NCBI RefSeq assembly: GCF_030345795.1
Contig: NZ_JAUALB010000004.1
Location: 1 to 64,000, forward strand
Source of the DNA: Micromonospora sp. WMMA1363
GTDB lineage: Bacteria > Actinomycetota > Actinomycetes > Mycobacteriales > Micromonosporaceae
DNA: 64,000 nt
Reading direction: 5' to 3'
The notes under the pieces are model-generated. The model did no database searches, was not told where the DNA came from, and saw nothing but the letters and a program-made list of their open reading frames with translations. The translations under genes and the position numbers were made by a program. Of the stretch, positions 25,950 through 35,651 are shown piece by piece (position 1 is the stretch's first letter; each line of letters begins with the position of its first letter).

Positions 25950-27185
25950 ATGTTGGAGGACGCCGAGGAGTTCGGTCAGCGCGTGAAGCGGGCACGGCTG
26001 CGACTTGGTATGACCCAGGCCGATCTTGCCGCTGCGCTACAGCGCACGCAGGGCTGGATTTCCAAGATGGAGCGCGGCCACCTGGAGATCGACCGGGTTG
26101 GTCTGATCAACAAACTTGCGTCTGAGCTGCACGTTCATCCGAATGACTTGATCGGGCGGCCGTACTCCGTGTCGCCGGTGGAGAATCAGTGGCAGGTCGC
26201 CGCAGCCGCGATCGTGCGGGAACTGCGCCGCTACGACCTTACCCCGGTGTTTGACGGCAGTCCGCGTTCCTCGCGCCTGCTGTGGGGCGCGGCTGCGCGG
26301 CTGCACGGGCTACGCGACGCCGCGGCGAACGTGGCTATCCTGAACGCGCTCCCGGACCTGCTTCGCGAGGCCCGTGCGTTGGCGGAGGTGTCCACCGGGC
26401 GCGAGCGCGAGCGCGAGGAAGCATTCGCGGTCTACGCGGTGCTGTGCAAGTTCGGCCATACCGCGGCTCACGCGCTGGGGCATCCGGAACTGGTGGCGAT
26501 GACGTGCGAACGCGCCGCGTGGGCGGCCCGATTCTCCGGTGATCCGGTTCTGCCCGCAGTGGCGGATTGGATGCGGGTGTGGGACATGTGGGCGAGCGCG
26601 GACTGGTCCGACTGCCTCACCTTGACTGGCAAGGCGCTGGCCGGGCTTGACCGTCCCTACGAGCGCGGTGATGCACTGGCGGTCCGGGCGTGGGGCACGC
26701 TGCATCTGCGCGCGGCGATCTCGGCGGCACGTGCCGGCGATGCGGCACGGGCCGGCGAGCACATCGCGATGGCCCGTACGGCGAGTGAGCGCATCGACGC
26801 CGAGACGGGACCGCCGGTCCTCGATCGGCATTCGCTGACGTTCTCCGCCGGCAACGTCACCGTGCATGCGGTGTCGGTCGCCGTGGAGATGCACGATCAA
26901 GCGCGGGCGCTGACGTTGAGTGCCCGCACTCCAGCCGGAACGATCGCGGCCCTGCCGAAGTCGCGGCAGAGCGCCCATCACATGGACCTGGCGCGGGCTT
27001 GGCTGTGGCACGGCAACCGAGACAAGGCGTTGGCCGAGCTGGAGGCGGCGGAACGGATCGCGCCGCAGCTGGTGCGCCATCATCCGGTCGCGCGGGCTAC
27101 CTTACGGTCGATGGTCTACGCCGAACGCGCCACAACCCGCGAGCGGCTGCGGCGCATGTCGAACCGCTTCCATCTGGACGGATAG
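25950..27185 (+). CDS. XRE-family regulator with TPR-like domain, lanthipeptide cluster
   Basis: The protein is 411 residues from ATG (MLEDAEEFGQRVKRAR). Residues about 8-62 form a helix-turn-helix (RLGMTQADLAAALQRTQGWISKMERG). The rest is helical with repeated AWAARF, AVRAWGTLHLRAAISAARAG and HMDLARAWLWHGNRDKALAELE, the last a clear TPR unit. Such regulators commonly precede FxLD lanthipeptide genes, and the layout resembles the 7459 regulator. Probably a pathway-specific switch, sensing the product or a signal through the TPR domain; no operator was identified. Confidence 0.82.
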   Translation: MLEDAEEFGQRVKRARLRLGMTQADLAAALQRTQGWISKMERGHLEIDRVGLINKLASELHVHPNDLIGRPYSVSPVENQWQVAAAAIVRELRRYDLTPVFDGSPRSSRLLWGAAARLHGLRDAAANVAILNALPDLLREARALAEVSTGREREREEAFAVYAVLCKFGHTAAHALGHPELVAMTCERAAWAARFSGDPVLPAVADWMRVWDMWASADWSDCLTLTGKALAGLDRPYERGDALAVRAWGTLHLRAAISAARAGDAARAGEHIAMARTASERIDAETGPPVLDRHSLTFSAGNVTVHAVSVAVEMHDQARALTLSARTPAGTIAALPKSRQSAHHMDLARAWLWHGNRDKALAELEAAERIAPQLVRHHPVARATLRSMVYAERATTRERLRRMSNRFHLDG

Positions 27186-27655
27186 CCGGCGCGCCGCCGG
27201 CGATATTCCGCGGATTCATATTCACTACCGTCTCAGCGCCTACGGTTCTCGGCATGCCGCACGTCACCGAGCGTCGAATTCATGATCACCCACAGCCTGT
27301 GTTCGGGTATGTGAGCCTCGGCTGTCGGAACGAGCGAACGGGTGATAGCTGGAGTCCCGGCGGTTGGTGCATCGGCGTGTTCCGCCGCTGGGACCGCGCC
27401 GTCCCGGCGCACGTTGCGCCCACCGTTGCGGTCATGTCGTCGCTGGCTGGGCGGCACGGCGGCGGCGGCGGCCGTGGCTGCCAGTGTGTGTTGCCGCGGC
27501 CCTGCCGGCGGCGGCACGGCGAGCGGGCGGTGACCCGGTGCCGGGCGGGGCGATCCACCCGATCGTATGACCTACCCCCGTCGGCGGCGGCGGGGTTGAC
27601 ATGGGCAGACAGGACGTCGACCGGCGCCTGCCGTAGAGGAAAGCGAGGTATGTGG
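27186..27655. other. Intergenic region before the lanthipeptide genes
   Basis: Extremely GC-rich with GGC/GCC runs near 27460-27500. Weak open frames in all directions, none with family features. It should contain the promoter of the biosynthetic operon; no clear -10/-35 pair was seen. Confidence 0.5.
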
Positions 27656-28864
27656 ATGACTTCGGTACAAGACCCGGTGCAGGATCCGGCCGTGCTGCGG
27701 GCGGCCATGGTGGATGCGCTGCGCACCGATCCGGCTGTTTCGGATCGGGTGGCGGCGGCGTTCGCGACGGTGCCGCGGCACCTGTTCGCCGGGGGTGAGC
27801 CGTTAGCGCGGGTGTACGACCCGAACACCACTCTGGCACCGAAGGTCGACGACGCCGGCCGGGAGACGAGTGTGGTGTCGGCGGCGCACATCCAGGCGGT
27901 GATGCTGGAGCAGGCGCAGATCGAGCCGGCGATGACCGTGCTGGAAATCGGCAGCTCGGGGTACAACGCGGCGTTGATCGCCGAGTTGGTCGGTGATCGG
28001 GGGGCGGTGACCACGGTCGACATCGACCCGGAGATCGTTACCCGGGCCACCAGGAACCTGCGGGCCGCCGGCTACGAGCAGGTGCGGGTGGTGCAGGCCG
28101 ACGCCGAACACGGCGTGCCGCAGCACGGACCGTATGACGTGATCATGGTGACGGTGGGGGCATACGACTGCCCACCGGCGTGGAGGAATCAGCTGTCCGA
28201 GCACGGCCGGATCGTGGTCCCGCTGCGCTTCGCCGGGATCACCCGGCTGATCGCGTTCGACCGTGACGGCGATCGGCTGGTCGGTGACAGGTACCGGCTC
28301 GGCGCGTTCGTGCCGATGCAGGGCAATGGCGCCGCCACCGATCAGATGGTGCCGATCACCGGTGAGGTGACGCTGCGCCTGGACACCTGCGAGCTGGCCG
28401 ACTTCGACGTGCCGGCGCTGCGCAAGGCGGTGCATTCTTCGGGCATCGAGCGGTGGTCCGGGGCACCGTTCGACCTGCCGGACGAACTGGAGCTGTTCCT
28501 GCTCACCCACGGCCGGAAACCGGTGCCGATGCTGCACGTCAGCGAGAACATGGTGCAGCAGGGCGTCTTCGCCGCCTCCGCGCGCCGCGGCGTGCCGGCA
28601 CTCATCGAGGGCGGCAGTTTCGCGTACCGCACCAAACGCGAGAGCCCCGAGACGGGCGGGTTCGAGACGGGCGTCATTGCGCACGGCCCGGACGCCGAGA
28701 CGGTCGCGGCCCGCTACATCGAGCTGCTACGCCGCTGGGCCCGCGACTACCGCCGCCGCGACGCCGCCCGCATCGAGTACCTGCCGGCCGGTGCCGACAC
28801 CAAGCACCTGACCGGCTGGTCGACCACCAAGCGCCACGGGACTGTCACAGTCACCTGGCCCTGA
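27656..28864 (+). CDS. FxLD-system methyltransferase (PIMT-like)
   Basis: About 402 residues; ATG at 27650 (MWMTSVQ) and 27656 (MTSVQDP) are both possible behind AGAGGAAAGCGAGG. Residues 20-180 match protein-L-isoaspartate O-methyltransferases: VPRHLFAGGEP, the SAM loop VLEIGSSGYNAALIAELV (95-112) and VTTVDIDPEIV. The C-terminal 200 residues, ending near TGWSTTKRHGTVTVTWP, are the extension typical of the FxLD methyltransferase. Relatives in lanthipeptide clusters (for example OlvSA) methylate an Asp of the modified peptide, leading to succinimide or isoaspartate. The precursor follows 62 bp later. Confidence 0.88.
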   Translation: MTSVQDPVQDPAVLRAAMVDALRTDPAVSDRVAAAFATVPRHLFAGGEPLARVYDPNTTLAPKVDDAGRETSVVSAAHIQAVMLEQAQIEPAMTVLEIGSSGYNAALIAELVGDRGAVTTVDIDPEIVTRATRNLRAAGYEQVRVVQADAEHGVPQHGPYDVIMVTVGAYDCPPAWRNQLSEHGRIVVPLRFAGITRLIAFDRDGDRLVGDRYRLGAFVPMQGNGAATDQMVPITGEVTLRLDTCELADFDVPALRKAVHSSGIERWSGAPFDLPDELELFLLTHGRKPVPMLHVSENMVQQGVFAASARRGVPALIEGGSFAYRTKRESPETGGFETGVIAHGPDAETVAARYIELLRRWARDYRRRDAARIEYLPAGADTKHLTGWSTTKRHGTVTVTWP

Positions 28865-28926
28865 TACCCCCGCCCGCGCGGGCGGGCGGAGGACCCCTCA
28901 ACCCCCGAACCGAGGAGGAGATTCCT

Positions 28927-29127
28927 GTGCCGATCCGAGCCGCTGACACGCCTGCACCCCCCGTGTCCGTCACCGCGGACGCAGCCCCGGCAGGGACCGC
29001 ACCGCAGGACTGGGACCTCGACGTCACCTTCGTCGAAGCCGGTGACTCCGTCGACAACCTGATCTACATGACCAACGACGGCTGTGGCAGTACGTGCCAG
29101 TCCGCCTGCTCCACCACCTGCCCGTAA
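28927..29127 (+). CDS. FxLD-family lanthipeptide precursor
   Basis: A 66-residue peptide from GTG with GAGGAGGAG upstream. The leader is Ala/Pro-rich; WDLD at 29-32 stands in the position of the family's F-x-L-D box, with Trp for Phe. After VEAGDSVDNLIYMTNDG comes a Cys/Ser/Thr core with Cys at 53, 57, 61 and 65 and Ser/Thr at 55, 56, 59, 62, 63 and 64, ending in Pro. Four Cys and at least six hydroxyl residues would allow up to four lanthionine-type rings. Asp residues at 40, 43 and 51 are candidate sites for the methyltransferase. Confidence 0.9.
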   Translation: MPIRAADTPAPPVSVTADAAPAGTAPQDWDLDVTFVEAGDSVDNLIYMTNDGCGSTCQSACSTTCP

Positions 29128-29211
29128 ACCGCCGGAAAGCGTGCCGGGCCGGGCGGTGTTGCTGCACCGACCTCGGCCCGGCACCTCCACGTTGGGAAAG
29201 GGAGCTACGAC

Positions 29212-32200
29212 GTGTACCGGTACCTGGACGCGCTTCTGGTCCGCGCTGCTGTGTGCCGGCCGGATCAGCCGGCACACTGGCCGGACCTGACCCGTGATGA
29301 TCCGGCGGCGTGGCGCACGTGGCTCGCGCGCACCATGACGCTGCCGCCGTTCGCGGCGGCACTGGAGCAGGCCAGCCCGGTGCTCGCCGACCGGGTATGT
29401 ACGATCTGCGCCGGCAGCCCGGTCAACGACCGCGACGTCCGTCGGGCGGTGCTGGCGGTCCTGCGGTACCTGCTGCGCGCCACCGGCCGGGCGACACCGT
29501 ACGGGCTGTTCGCCGCCATCGCGCCCGCTCGCCTCGGCGCGGTCGGCGCGGCGCGTATCGGGGCTGGCCACCAGCCGGGCGCCCGGATCCGCGCTACCTG
29601 GCTGACCGCGGTCATCGACCGGCTCGAAGCCGACCCGCACGTGCGCCCGCACCTGATGGTGCGGGCGAACAACCTGCTGATCGAACGTGACGGGCACCTG
29701 GTGCTGGAGCACCGGTCCAGCCGCACCCGTGCCGGTACGCCCGTGAACGTGACCGTTCGCGCGAGCGGTCCGGTCCGGTCCGCGTTGGCGCTGGCCGGCG
29801 ACCCGATCCGCGTGGACGACCTGGCACACAAATTGTCCTGCGACTTCACCGCCGGTCCCGACCTGGTGGAGTCGCTGCTCGCGAAGCTGATCACGCAGCG
29901 CCTGCTGCTGACGAACCTGCGCCCAGCGATGACCGTCACCGGCCCGCTGGCCCACCTCATCGCCCAGCTCGACGCCGTGCTTCGGGACGCCGACGGCATC
30001 AGCGACGACCACACCGGCCTGGCCCAGACGCGGGCGGTTCTGACGCGGCTGCACCGCCGCACCGGCTACGCCGCCTGGCACCACACCGCCGCCCCGGCCG
30101 ACACCGCAGCCCCGGCCGACACCGCAGCCGCACACCGCGAACTCGGTGAGGCGCTGACCGGCGTGGCCGCGAACACCAACCCGGTGATGGTGGATCTGCG
30201 GCTGGACGCCACGGTGGTCGTGCCGCACGCGGTGGCCGACGAGGCGGCCCGCGTCGCCGGGCTGCTCGCCCGTCTTGCACCGCCCGTCGCCGGGGGCTGG
30301 CAGGCGTGGCACACCCGGTTCCTGGAACGCTACGGCCCGCACGCCATCGTCCCGGTCAGCGAGGCCGTGGATTCGGATGTCGGGCTCGGCTACCCGGCCG
30401 GGTTCGGCGGCGTGTCGCCCGCCCCGCCGACCGCGCTAACCGGACGCGACCGGAGGCTGCTGACCCTGGCGCAGCACGCGGCGCTCACCGGCCAACATGA
30501 ACTCGAGTTGGACGACGCCACGATCGCCGACCTCGCCGGCGCCGACCCCGTGGGCGTGGTGCAGCCCAGCACCGAGCTGACCGTGCGCGTACATGCCCGC
30601 AGTCCCGAAGCGGTCACACGCGGCGACTTCGCCCTATCGATCGTCGGAGTGTCGAGACACGCCGGCACCACCACCGGCCGATTCCTTGACCTGCTCGACC
30701 CGGCCAACCGAGCCCGCTTCGCCGCCCAGTACACAGCCATCCCCACCCTGACCCGCGGCGCGCTGGTCACCCAGGTATCGGCCGCCTGCCCGTACACGAT
30801 CACCGAGGACGTCGCCCGCGCCCCGCAGGTCCTTCCGTATCTGATGCCGCTCGGCGAGTACCACGACAACCAGCCGCACCACATCGACGTCCGCGACGTC
30901 GCCGTCACCGCCGACGCGCAGCGCCTCTACCTGGTGTCGGTGTCACGGCGGCGGGTGGTGCAGCCGATGCTGCTCAACGCGGTCGAGCCCACCCGGCACA
31001 TGCAGCCGATCGTGCGGTTCCTCACCGAGGCATCCACCGCCCTGGCCCGGCCCTGCACCGTGTTCGACTGGGGCGCCGCCGCCGACCTACCGTTCCTGCC
31101 GGCCGTACGCAACGGCCGCACGGTCCTCGCCCCGGCCCGCTGGCACCTCCCCGCAGAACACCTTCCTGGACGCGACGCCGACTGGACCACCTGGCGCGAC
31201 GGCCTGGCGGCCTGGCGCGAGACGGTCCGCTGCCCCCACACGGTGTACCTCGGCACCGGCGACCAGCGCATCAGCCTGGACCTGACCGAACCCGCGCACC
31301 AGGCGCTGCTACGCGATCACCTCACCCGCACCGACACCGCGCTGCTACGCGCCGCGCCCGCCAGCGGCAGCGCCGGATGGATCGGCGGCCACGCCCACGA
31401 GATCGTGATCCCCCTGGCGGCCACCACCACACCAATCCCACCGCCGCGCTGGGCCGACACGGTCGTCGACGTCCGCGCACACGGCCACCTACCCGGCGAC
31501 CCCGGGCGGCTCTACCTCAAGCTGTACGGCCACCCGGACCGGCAGGCCGCTGTCCTCACCCGACACCTCCCCACCCTGCTCGCCACCCTCGACGCGGACG
31601 TGCGGTGGTGGTTCCTGCGCTACGGCGACCCCGACCCGCACCTGCGGCTGCGCCTGACCGGCCCCGTCGATGCGCCCCGGATCGCCGGATGGGCGCGAGA
31701 GCTGCGCCACGCCGGCCTGATCGCCCACATGCAGGCCGACACCGACTATCCCGAAACCGCCCGATTCGGTGGACCCGCCGCACTCGCCGCGGCCGAGGCG
31801 TACTTCGCCGCCGACTCAGCCGCCGCGCTCACCCAGCTCACCACTACGGAAGCACGCGGTGGCCCCGACCTACGGGCGATGACCGCCGCAAGCCTGCTCG
31901 ACCTCACCCTCGCCGCGATCGGCGACACCCGCGCTGGACTGCGGTGGCTGACCGAACACACCCGAACCCACCGGCCGGCGCCAGCCCGCGAAATGTACGA
32001 ACAGGCCGTCCGGCTCGCCGACCCGCACGACCACACCAGCCTGGCCGCGCTGCCCGACGGCGCCCAGATCCTCACGGCATGGCAGCACCGCCGCGACGCC
32101 CTGGCCGCCTACCGCGACAAGCTGCACACCGCCAGCACCACCACCATCGCCGTCCTGTTGCCTGACCTGCTGCACCTGCACCACACCCGCATGGCCGGCC

Positions 32201-32286
32201 CCCACCCCGACAGCGAACGCGTCTGCCTGCACCTCGCCCGCGCGGCCGCGTTGAGCTGGAGCACCCGATCACGGAGCCACCAATGA
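29212..32286 (+). CDS. lanB: Class I lanthipeptide dehydratase LanB
   Basis: A 1024-residue full-length LanB from GTG with GGGAG upstream. The N-terminal glutamylation domain shows the landmark ATPYGLFAAIA around 94-104. The C-terminal elimination domain begins near residue 750 (LYLKLYGHPDRQ) and includes RWWFLRYGDPDPHLRLRLTG. The enzyme uses glutamyl-tRNA to activate Ser/Thr of the precursor and then eliminates glutamate to give Dha/Dhb. It lies 84 bp after the precursor and overlaps lanC by four bases. A repeated APADTAAPADTAA stretch near 300 is an internal linker. Confidence 0.94.
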   Translation: MYRYLDALLVRAAVCRPDQPAHWPDLTRDDPAAWRTWLARTMTLPPFAAALEQASPVLADRVCTICAGSPVNDRDVRRAVLAVLRYLLRATGRATPYGLFAAIAPARLGAVGAARIGAGHQPGARIRATWLTAVIDRLEADPHVRPHLMVRANNLLIERDGHLVLEHRSSRTRAGTPVNVTVRASGPVRSALALAGDPIRVDDLAHKLSCDFTAGPDLVESLLAKLITQRLLLTNLRPAMTVTGPLAHLIAQLDAVLRDADGISDDHTGLAQTRAVLTRLHRRTGYAAWHHTAAPADTAAPADTAAAHRELGEALTGVAANTNPVMVDLRLDATVVVPHAVADEAARVAGLLARLAPPVAGGWQAWHTRFLERYGPHAIVPVSEAVDSDVGLGYPAGFGGVSPAPPTALTGRDRRLLTLAQHAALTGQHELELDDATIADLAGADPVGVVQPSTELTVRVHARSPEAVTRGDFALSIVGVSRHAGTTTGRFLDLLDPANRARFAAQYTAIPTLTRGALVTQVSAACPYTITEDVARAPQVLPYLMPLGEYHDNQPHHIDVRDVAVTADAQRLYLVSVSRRRVVQPMLLNAVEPTRHMQPIVRFLTEASTALARPCTVFDWGAAADLPFLPAVRNGRTVLAPARWHLPAEHLPGRDADWTTWRDGLAAWRETVRCPHTVYLGTGDQRISLDLTEPAHQALLRDHLTRTDTALLRAAPASGSAGWIGGHAHEIVIPLAATTTPIPPPRWADTVVDVRAHGHLPGDPGRLYLKLYGHPDRQAAVLTRHLPTLLATLDADVRWWFLRYGDPDPHLRLRLTGPVDAPRIAGWARELRHAGLIAHMQADTDYPETARFGGPAALAAAEAYFAADSAAALTQLTTTEARGGPDLRAMTAASLLDLTLAAIGDTRAGLRWLTEHTRTHRPAPAREMYEQAVRLADPHDHTSLAALPDGAQILTAWQHRRDALAAYRDKLHTASTTTIAVLLPDLLHLHHTRMAGPHPDSERVCLHLARAAALSWSTRSRSHQ

Positions 32287-33530
32287 CCTGCCGCACCGAC
32301 CCGGCCGCCCTAGCCACCGCCACCGCGGTCGCCGACGCCCTAACCGACCCCCACACCGTCATAGACCCCGGGCCGGCACGGAAACGGCCGCAGTCGCTGG
32401 CCGGCGGCGCCCTCGGGATCGCGCTGCTACACATCGAACGTGCCCGCACCGGGCACGGCGACCCGGCCACCGCGCATACCTGGCTCACGCTCGCGGCCTC
32501 CGAACCGGTCAGCACGGGCCCCAACGCGAACCTCTACCACGGCGCCCCCGCCCTCGGCCTCGTGCTGCACCTCGCCGCCGCCGGCACCAGCCACTACCGA
32601 AACGTGCGCGCCGCGATCGACGACAAGACCACCGCCGTCACCGAGCAACGCCTCGCCGCCGCCCACACCCGCATCGACCGCGGCGAACCCCTGACGATGC
32701 GCGAGTTCGACCTGATCCACGGCCTCACCGGGATCGGGGTCTACCACCTGCACCGCCACCCCGGGGATCCGCTCACCCGCGACGTGCTCACCTACCTGGC
32801 CCGGCTCACCCAACCCCTAACCAGCGCTGGCCCCCACAGGCATGCCGCAGTGCCGCCGTGGTGGCTCGCCGCAGGCCTCACCGGCGAAGCCGATCCCATC
32901 CACTACCCGGCCGGACACGGCAACCTCGGCGTCGCCCACGGCATCAGCGCCATAATCGCCCTGTTCTCGCTCGCTGTCCTCCGCGACGCCGCCACACCCG
33001 ACGTGCCCGAGGCGCTCGCCCGGCTGTGCGCCTGGACCGACCAGTGGCGTCAGCCGACGGACAACGGCTGGTGGTGGCCCGGCTACCTCACCGCCGACCC
33101 GACCAGCCGTCGCATCGAGACACCGCAGCGGCCTCGCCCATCGTGGTGCTACGGCATCGCCGGGACCGCCCGTGCCCAGCAACTCGCCGGCCTCGCCCTC
33201 GGCGAGACAACCCGCCACCACGCAGCCGAAGCCGCCATCCTCGACGCGCTGCGCGACCCGGCCCAGCGCGCACTGCTGCCCGACGTCGGCCTGTGCCACG
33301 GCAAAGCCGGCCTGCTCCAGGCCGCCTGGCGCATGACCGCCCACGCCAGCACCCACCACCTCGCCGACGAACTCCCCGGACTCACCGACGAAATCACCAG
33401 GCAACTGTCCGCCGGATCCGTCGCCGACCCGGAACTACTCGACGGTGCCGCCGGCGCGGCCCTCGCCCTGCACACCGTAGGCACCGGCACCGTCGCCACC
33501 GACTGGGACACCGTCCTCCTACTGGCCTGA
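32283..33530 (+). CDS. lanC: Lanthionine cyclase LanC
   Basis: A 415-residue cyclase with start overlapping the lanB stop. Family motifs: GHGNLGVAHGIS near 212-223, WCYGIAGTARAQQ with zinc ligand C289, and GLCHGKAGLLQ with ligands C338 and H339. The protein folds as an alpha/alpha barrel that holds zinc and adds Cys thiols to Dha/Dhb. All three zinc ligands are present, so the enzyme should be active. Preserved spacing with lanB and the next gene marks one operon. Confidence 0.93.
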   Translation: MTCRTDPAALATATAVADALTDPHTVIDPGPARKRPQSLAGGALGIALLHIERARTGHGDPATAHTWLTLAASEPVSTGPNANLYHGAPALGLVLHLAAAGTSHYRNVRAAIDDKTTAVTEQRLAAAHTRIDRGEPLTMREFDLIHGLTGIGVYHLHRHPGDPLTRDVLTYLARLTQPLTSAGPHRHAAVPPWWLAAGLTGEADPIHYPAGHGNLGVAHGISAIIALFSLAVLRDAATPDVPEALARLCAWTDQWRQPTDNGWWWPGYLTADPTSRRIETPQRPRPSWCYGIAGTARAQQLAGLALGETTRHHAAEAAILDALRDPAQRALLPDVGLCHGKAGLLQAAWRMTAHASTHHLADELPGLTDEITRQLSAGSVADPELLDGAAGAALALHTVGTGTVATDWDTVLLLA

Positions 33531-33543
33531 CCCGGAGACGACC

Positions 33544-34416
33544 ATGGCCCCCGCGCACTGGCAGCAGATCACCATCACCTTCCCCGACCCCGAACACGCC
33601 GAAGACACCACCGTCACCCGCCTCTGCCCGGTCCTCACCACCGCCGAGGACCGCGGGCTGCTCACCGGCTGGTTCTTCATCCGCAAAGCGGCTCACTGGC
33701 GGCTGCGCTACCTACCCACCAGCAGCGACGCCCACACCTACCTGCGGAACCATCTCGACGCGATGTGCCACGCCCAGCTCCTCACCGGGGCCATCGACGT
33801 CGTCTACGAACCCGAAACCCATGCCTTCGGCGGCACCCACGCCATGGACATCGCCCACCGATTCTGGCACCACGACAGCCGCCACCTGCTCGCACATCTC
33901 TCCGCCACCTGCGACCAGCCCACCACCCGGCGACGACGCGAGCTGACGCTGCTGCTGTGCAGCACGATGCTGCGCGCCGCCGGCCTCGACTGGTACGAAC
34001 AAGGCGACGTCTGGGCCCGCGTCGCCGCCCACCGCGACCCGCCCACACCTACCGACGACGCGCACCTCCAAGCCGCTGTGCGGCGCCTGATGACCGTCGA
34101 CACCACCACCCTCACCGTCCCGGACGCGGCCCTGGCTGCGGCAGCCCAGTGGTTCGCCGGGTACACGAGCGCCGGCCGTGACCTCGCCCGGCTCAACGCC
34201 AGCGGGCAACTGCGCCGAGGCCTGCGTGACATCCTCGCCCACCACGTCATCTTCGCGTGGAACCGGCTCGGGCTTCCCGCCACCACACAAGCCGTCCTAG
34301 CCACCACCGCCACCACCGTCGTGTTCGACGGGACACCCGCCCACGATCGGCACAGCGGGTCAAGCGCGGCCTCAACGGACGGTGCCGTGGATGCGGACCC
34401 TGGCCGTCGGCCATGA
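33544..34416 (+). CDS. Stand-alone thiopeptide-type bacteriocin biosynthesis (SpaB_C-like) protein
   Basis: A 290-residue protein 13 bp after lanC. It begins WQQITITFPDPEHAEDT and has GWFFIRKAAHWRLRYLPTS, the diagnostic Arg-rich strand of the LanB elimination domain, then AFGGTHAMDIAHRFWHHDSRH. It therefore duplicates the elimination domain already fused to LanB. In other clusters such split proteins eliminate glutamate or catalyse further steps on dehydrated peptides. The last 25 residues (HDRHSGSSAASTDGAVDADPG) look disordered and overlap the next gene's upstream region. Confidence 0.85.
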   Translation: MAPAHWQQITITFPDPEHAEDTTVTRLCPVLTTAEDRGLLTGWFFIRKAAHWRLRYLPTSSDAHTYLRNHLDAMCHAQLLTGAIDVVYEPETHAFGGTHAMDIAHRFWHHDSRHLLAHLSATCDQPTTRRRRELTLLLCSTMLRAAGLDWYEQGDVWARVAAHRDPPTPTDDAHLQAAVRRLMTVDTTTLTVPDAALAAAAQWFAGYTSAGRDLARLNASGQLRRGLRDILAHHVIFAWNRLGLPATTQAVLATTATTVVFDGTPAHDRHSGSSAASTDGAVDADPGRRP

Positions 34417-35651
34417 TGGACCCCACCGGGCCGGTCGCCCGCCGCTTCCCACTCATCGCCCGGTCGCGACCACCATGCACCGCCCTCACCGCGAGAATCA
34501 GGGTCCTCACCGCACTCGCCGAGCAAGCCGCCACCGAGCATGATCTCACCGCGGCCGCCCGCGTCTGCAACCAAGCGGCGCTCATCGCCTCCGACTGCGC
34601 CCAACCCGACCTGGCCCGTACCTGGTGTCACCGGCACGCCCGCGTCTGGCTGAAACATCCACCAGCTGACAGTCGACGTGCCCGACTCGCCCTCGAACCG
34701 CTGATCAACCTGGCCCGGCTCCACATCCGCGACGGTGACGGCGACACCGCCGTCCTCCTACTCGACCAGCTCTTCCAGGCCACTCGGACCCGCACAGACA
34801 CCGTCATCGACGGCATCACCGTGCCCACCGCAGCCCTCACCCGCGCACCCGACACCCACCGCGAGCTGACCCAATGGCTCTGGAGCCTCCAACTCGCCGA
34901 CGGCACCCGCGCCCTCACCACCGCAGGCCGCTGGAACGACGCCGAAACCCAACTCCGCCGCCACCGCGGCATCGGCCGACGCATGCTCGACGGCCGCCAA
35001 GTCGCCGTGATCGCCCACGCCATCCGCGGGGAACAAGCCCAAACCCAAGCCCTACTCGACGAAACCGAACCCGGCGAACCGTGGGAAGCAGCAGTCACCG
35101 CCTGCCTCGTCGCACTCACCCGGCCCACCGGCCCCCCACCGACAATCACAGGGCAGCTAGCGCTGATCAGCAGCTACCAGAACGTCCGACCCGACGCCAC
35201 ACTGGTGGTCTTCCGTACCCGCCTAGCACTATCGATCATCGATGCCATCGGCGGCCTAGATCATCCGGCCGCAACAAGCACCGCCCTACACCTGATCCGA
35301 ACGGTCCTCCACGCCGGCGACGGCTACGCCGCCCGCGACCTACTCACGCACGCCTGCATCTCCGCAGGCACCACCGAACAGGCCGACGCCCTGACCACCG
35401 TGGTTAACCGGGCCGGACTCGACCGCCCAATGCCCACCTCGTCGGCGAGCGCCCTGGAAGCTGCCCTGACCACCAGTGAAGCCCTCATCACGCGGGCCAC
35501 GGCCGGCTCGGCTCGATACCCTACGGCGGTAACTTCGGCATACCTGTCACCACCCAAGCCACCCTCGCCCAAGCGGCCGAGGACGCCATCTTCGACAAGC
35601 CCTATCCCGTCCACAAGAGCATCAGGGGCAGGCATGACAAACGGCCGATAG
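34413..35651 (+). CDS. Helical-repeat protein at the end of the lanthipeptide operon, C-terminus frame-disturbed
   Basis: Start ATG overlaps the stop of the previous gene (ATGATG). About 412 residues of Ala/Leu/Arg-rich helices (RVLTALAEQAATEHDLTAAARVCNQAALIAS) resembling TPR/bacterial transcriptional-activator-like repeats. Function unknown; such genes recur at the 3' end of FxLD clusters. From about 35515 the annotated frame turns into Ser/Pro-rich nonsense, while another frame reads IPYGGNFGIPVTTQATLAQ and AAEDAIFDKPYPVHKSIRG to a TGA inside the palindrome at 35662. So a one-base shift, or a fused fragment of another gene, is likely there. Confidence 0.6.
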   Translation: MMDPTGPVARRFPLIARSRPPCTALTARIRVLTALAEQAATEHDLTAAARVCNQAALIASDCAQPDLARTWCHRHARVWLKHPPADSRRARLALEPLINLARLHIRDGDGDTAVLLLDQLFQATRTRTDTVIDGITVPTAALTRAPDTHRELTQWLWSLQLADGTRALTTAGRWNDAETQLRRHRGIGRRMLDGRQVAVIAHAIRGEQAQTQALLDETEPGEPWEAAVTACLVALTRPTGPPPTITGQLALISSYQNVRPDATLVVFRTRLALSIIDAIGGLDHPAATSTALHLIRTVLHAGDGYAARDLLTHACISAGTTEQADALTTVVNRAGLDRPMPTSSASALEAALTTSEALITRATAGSARYPTAVTSAYLSPPKPPSPKRPRTPSSTSPIPSTRASGAGMTNGR

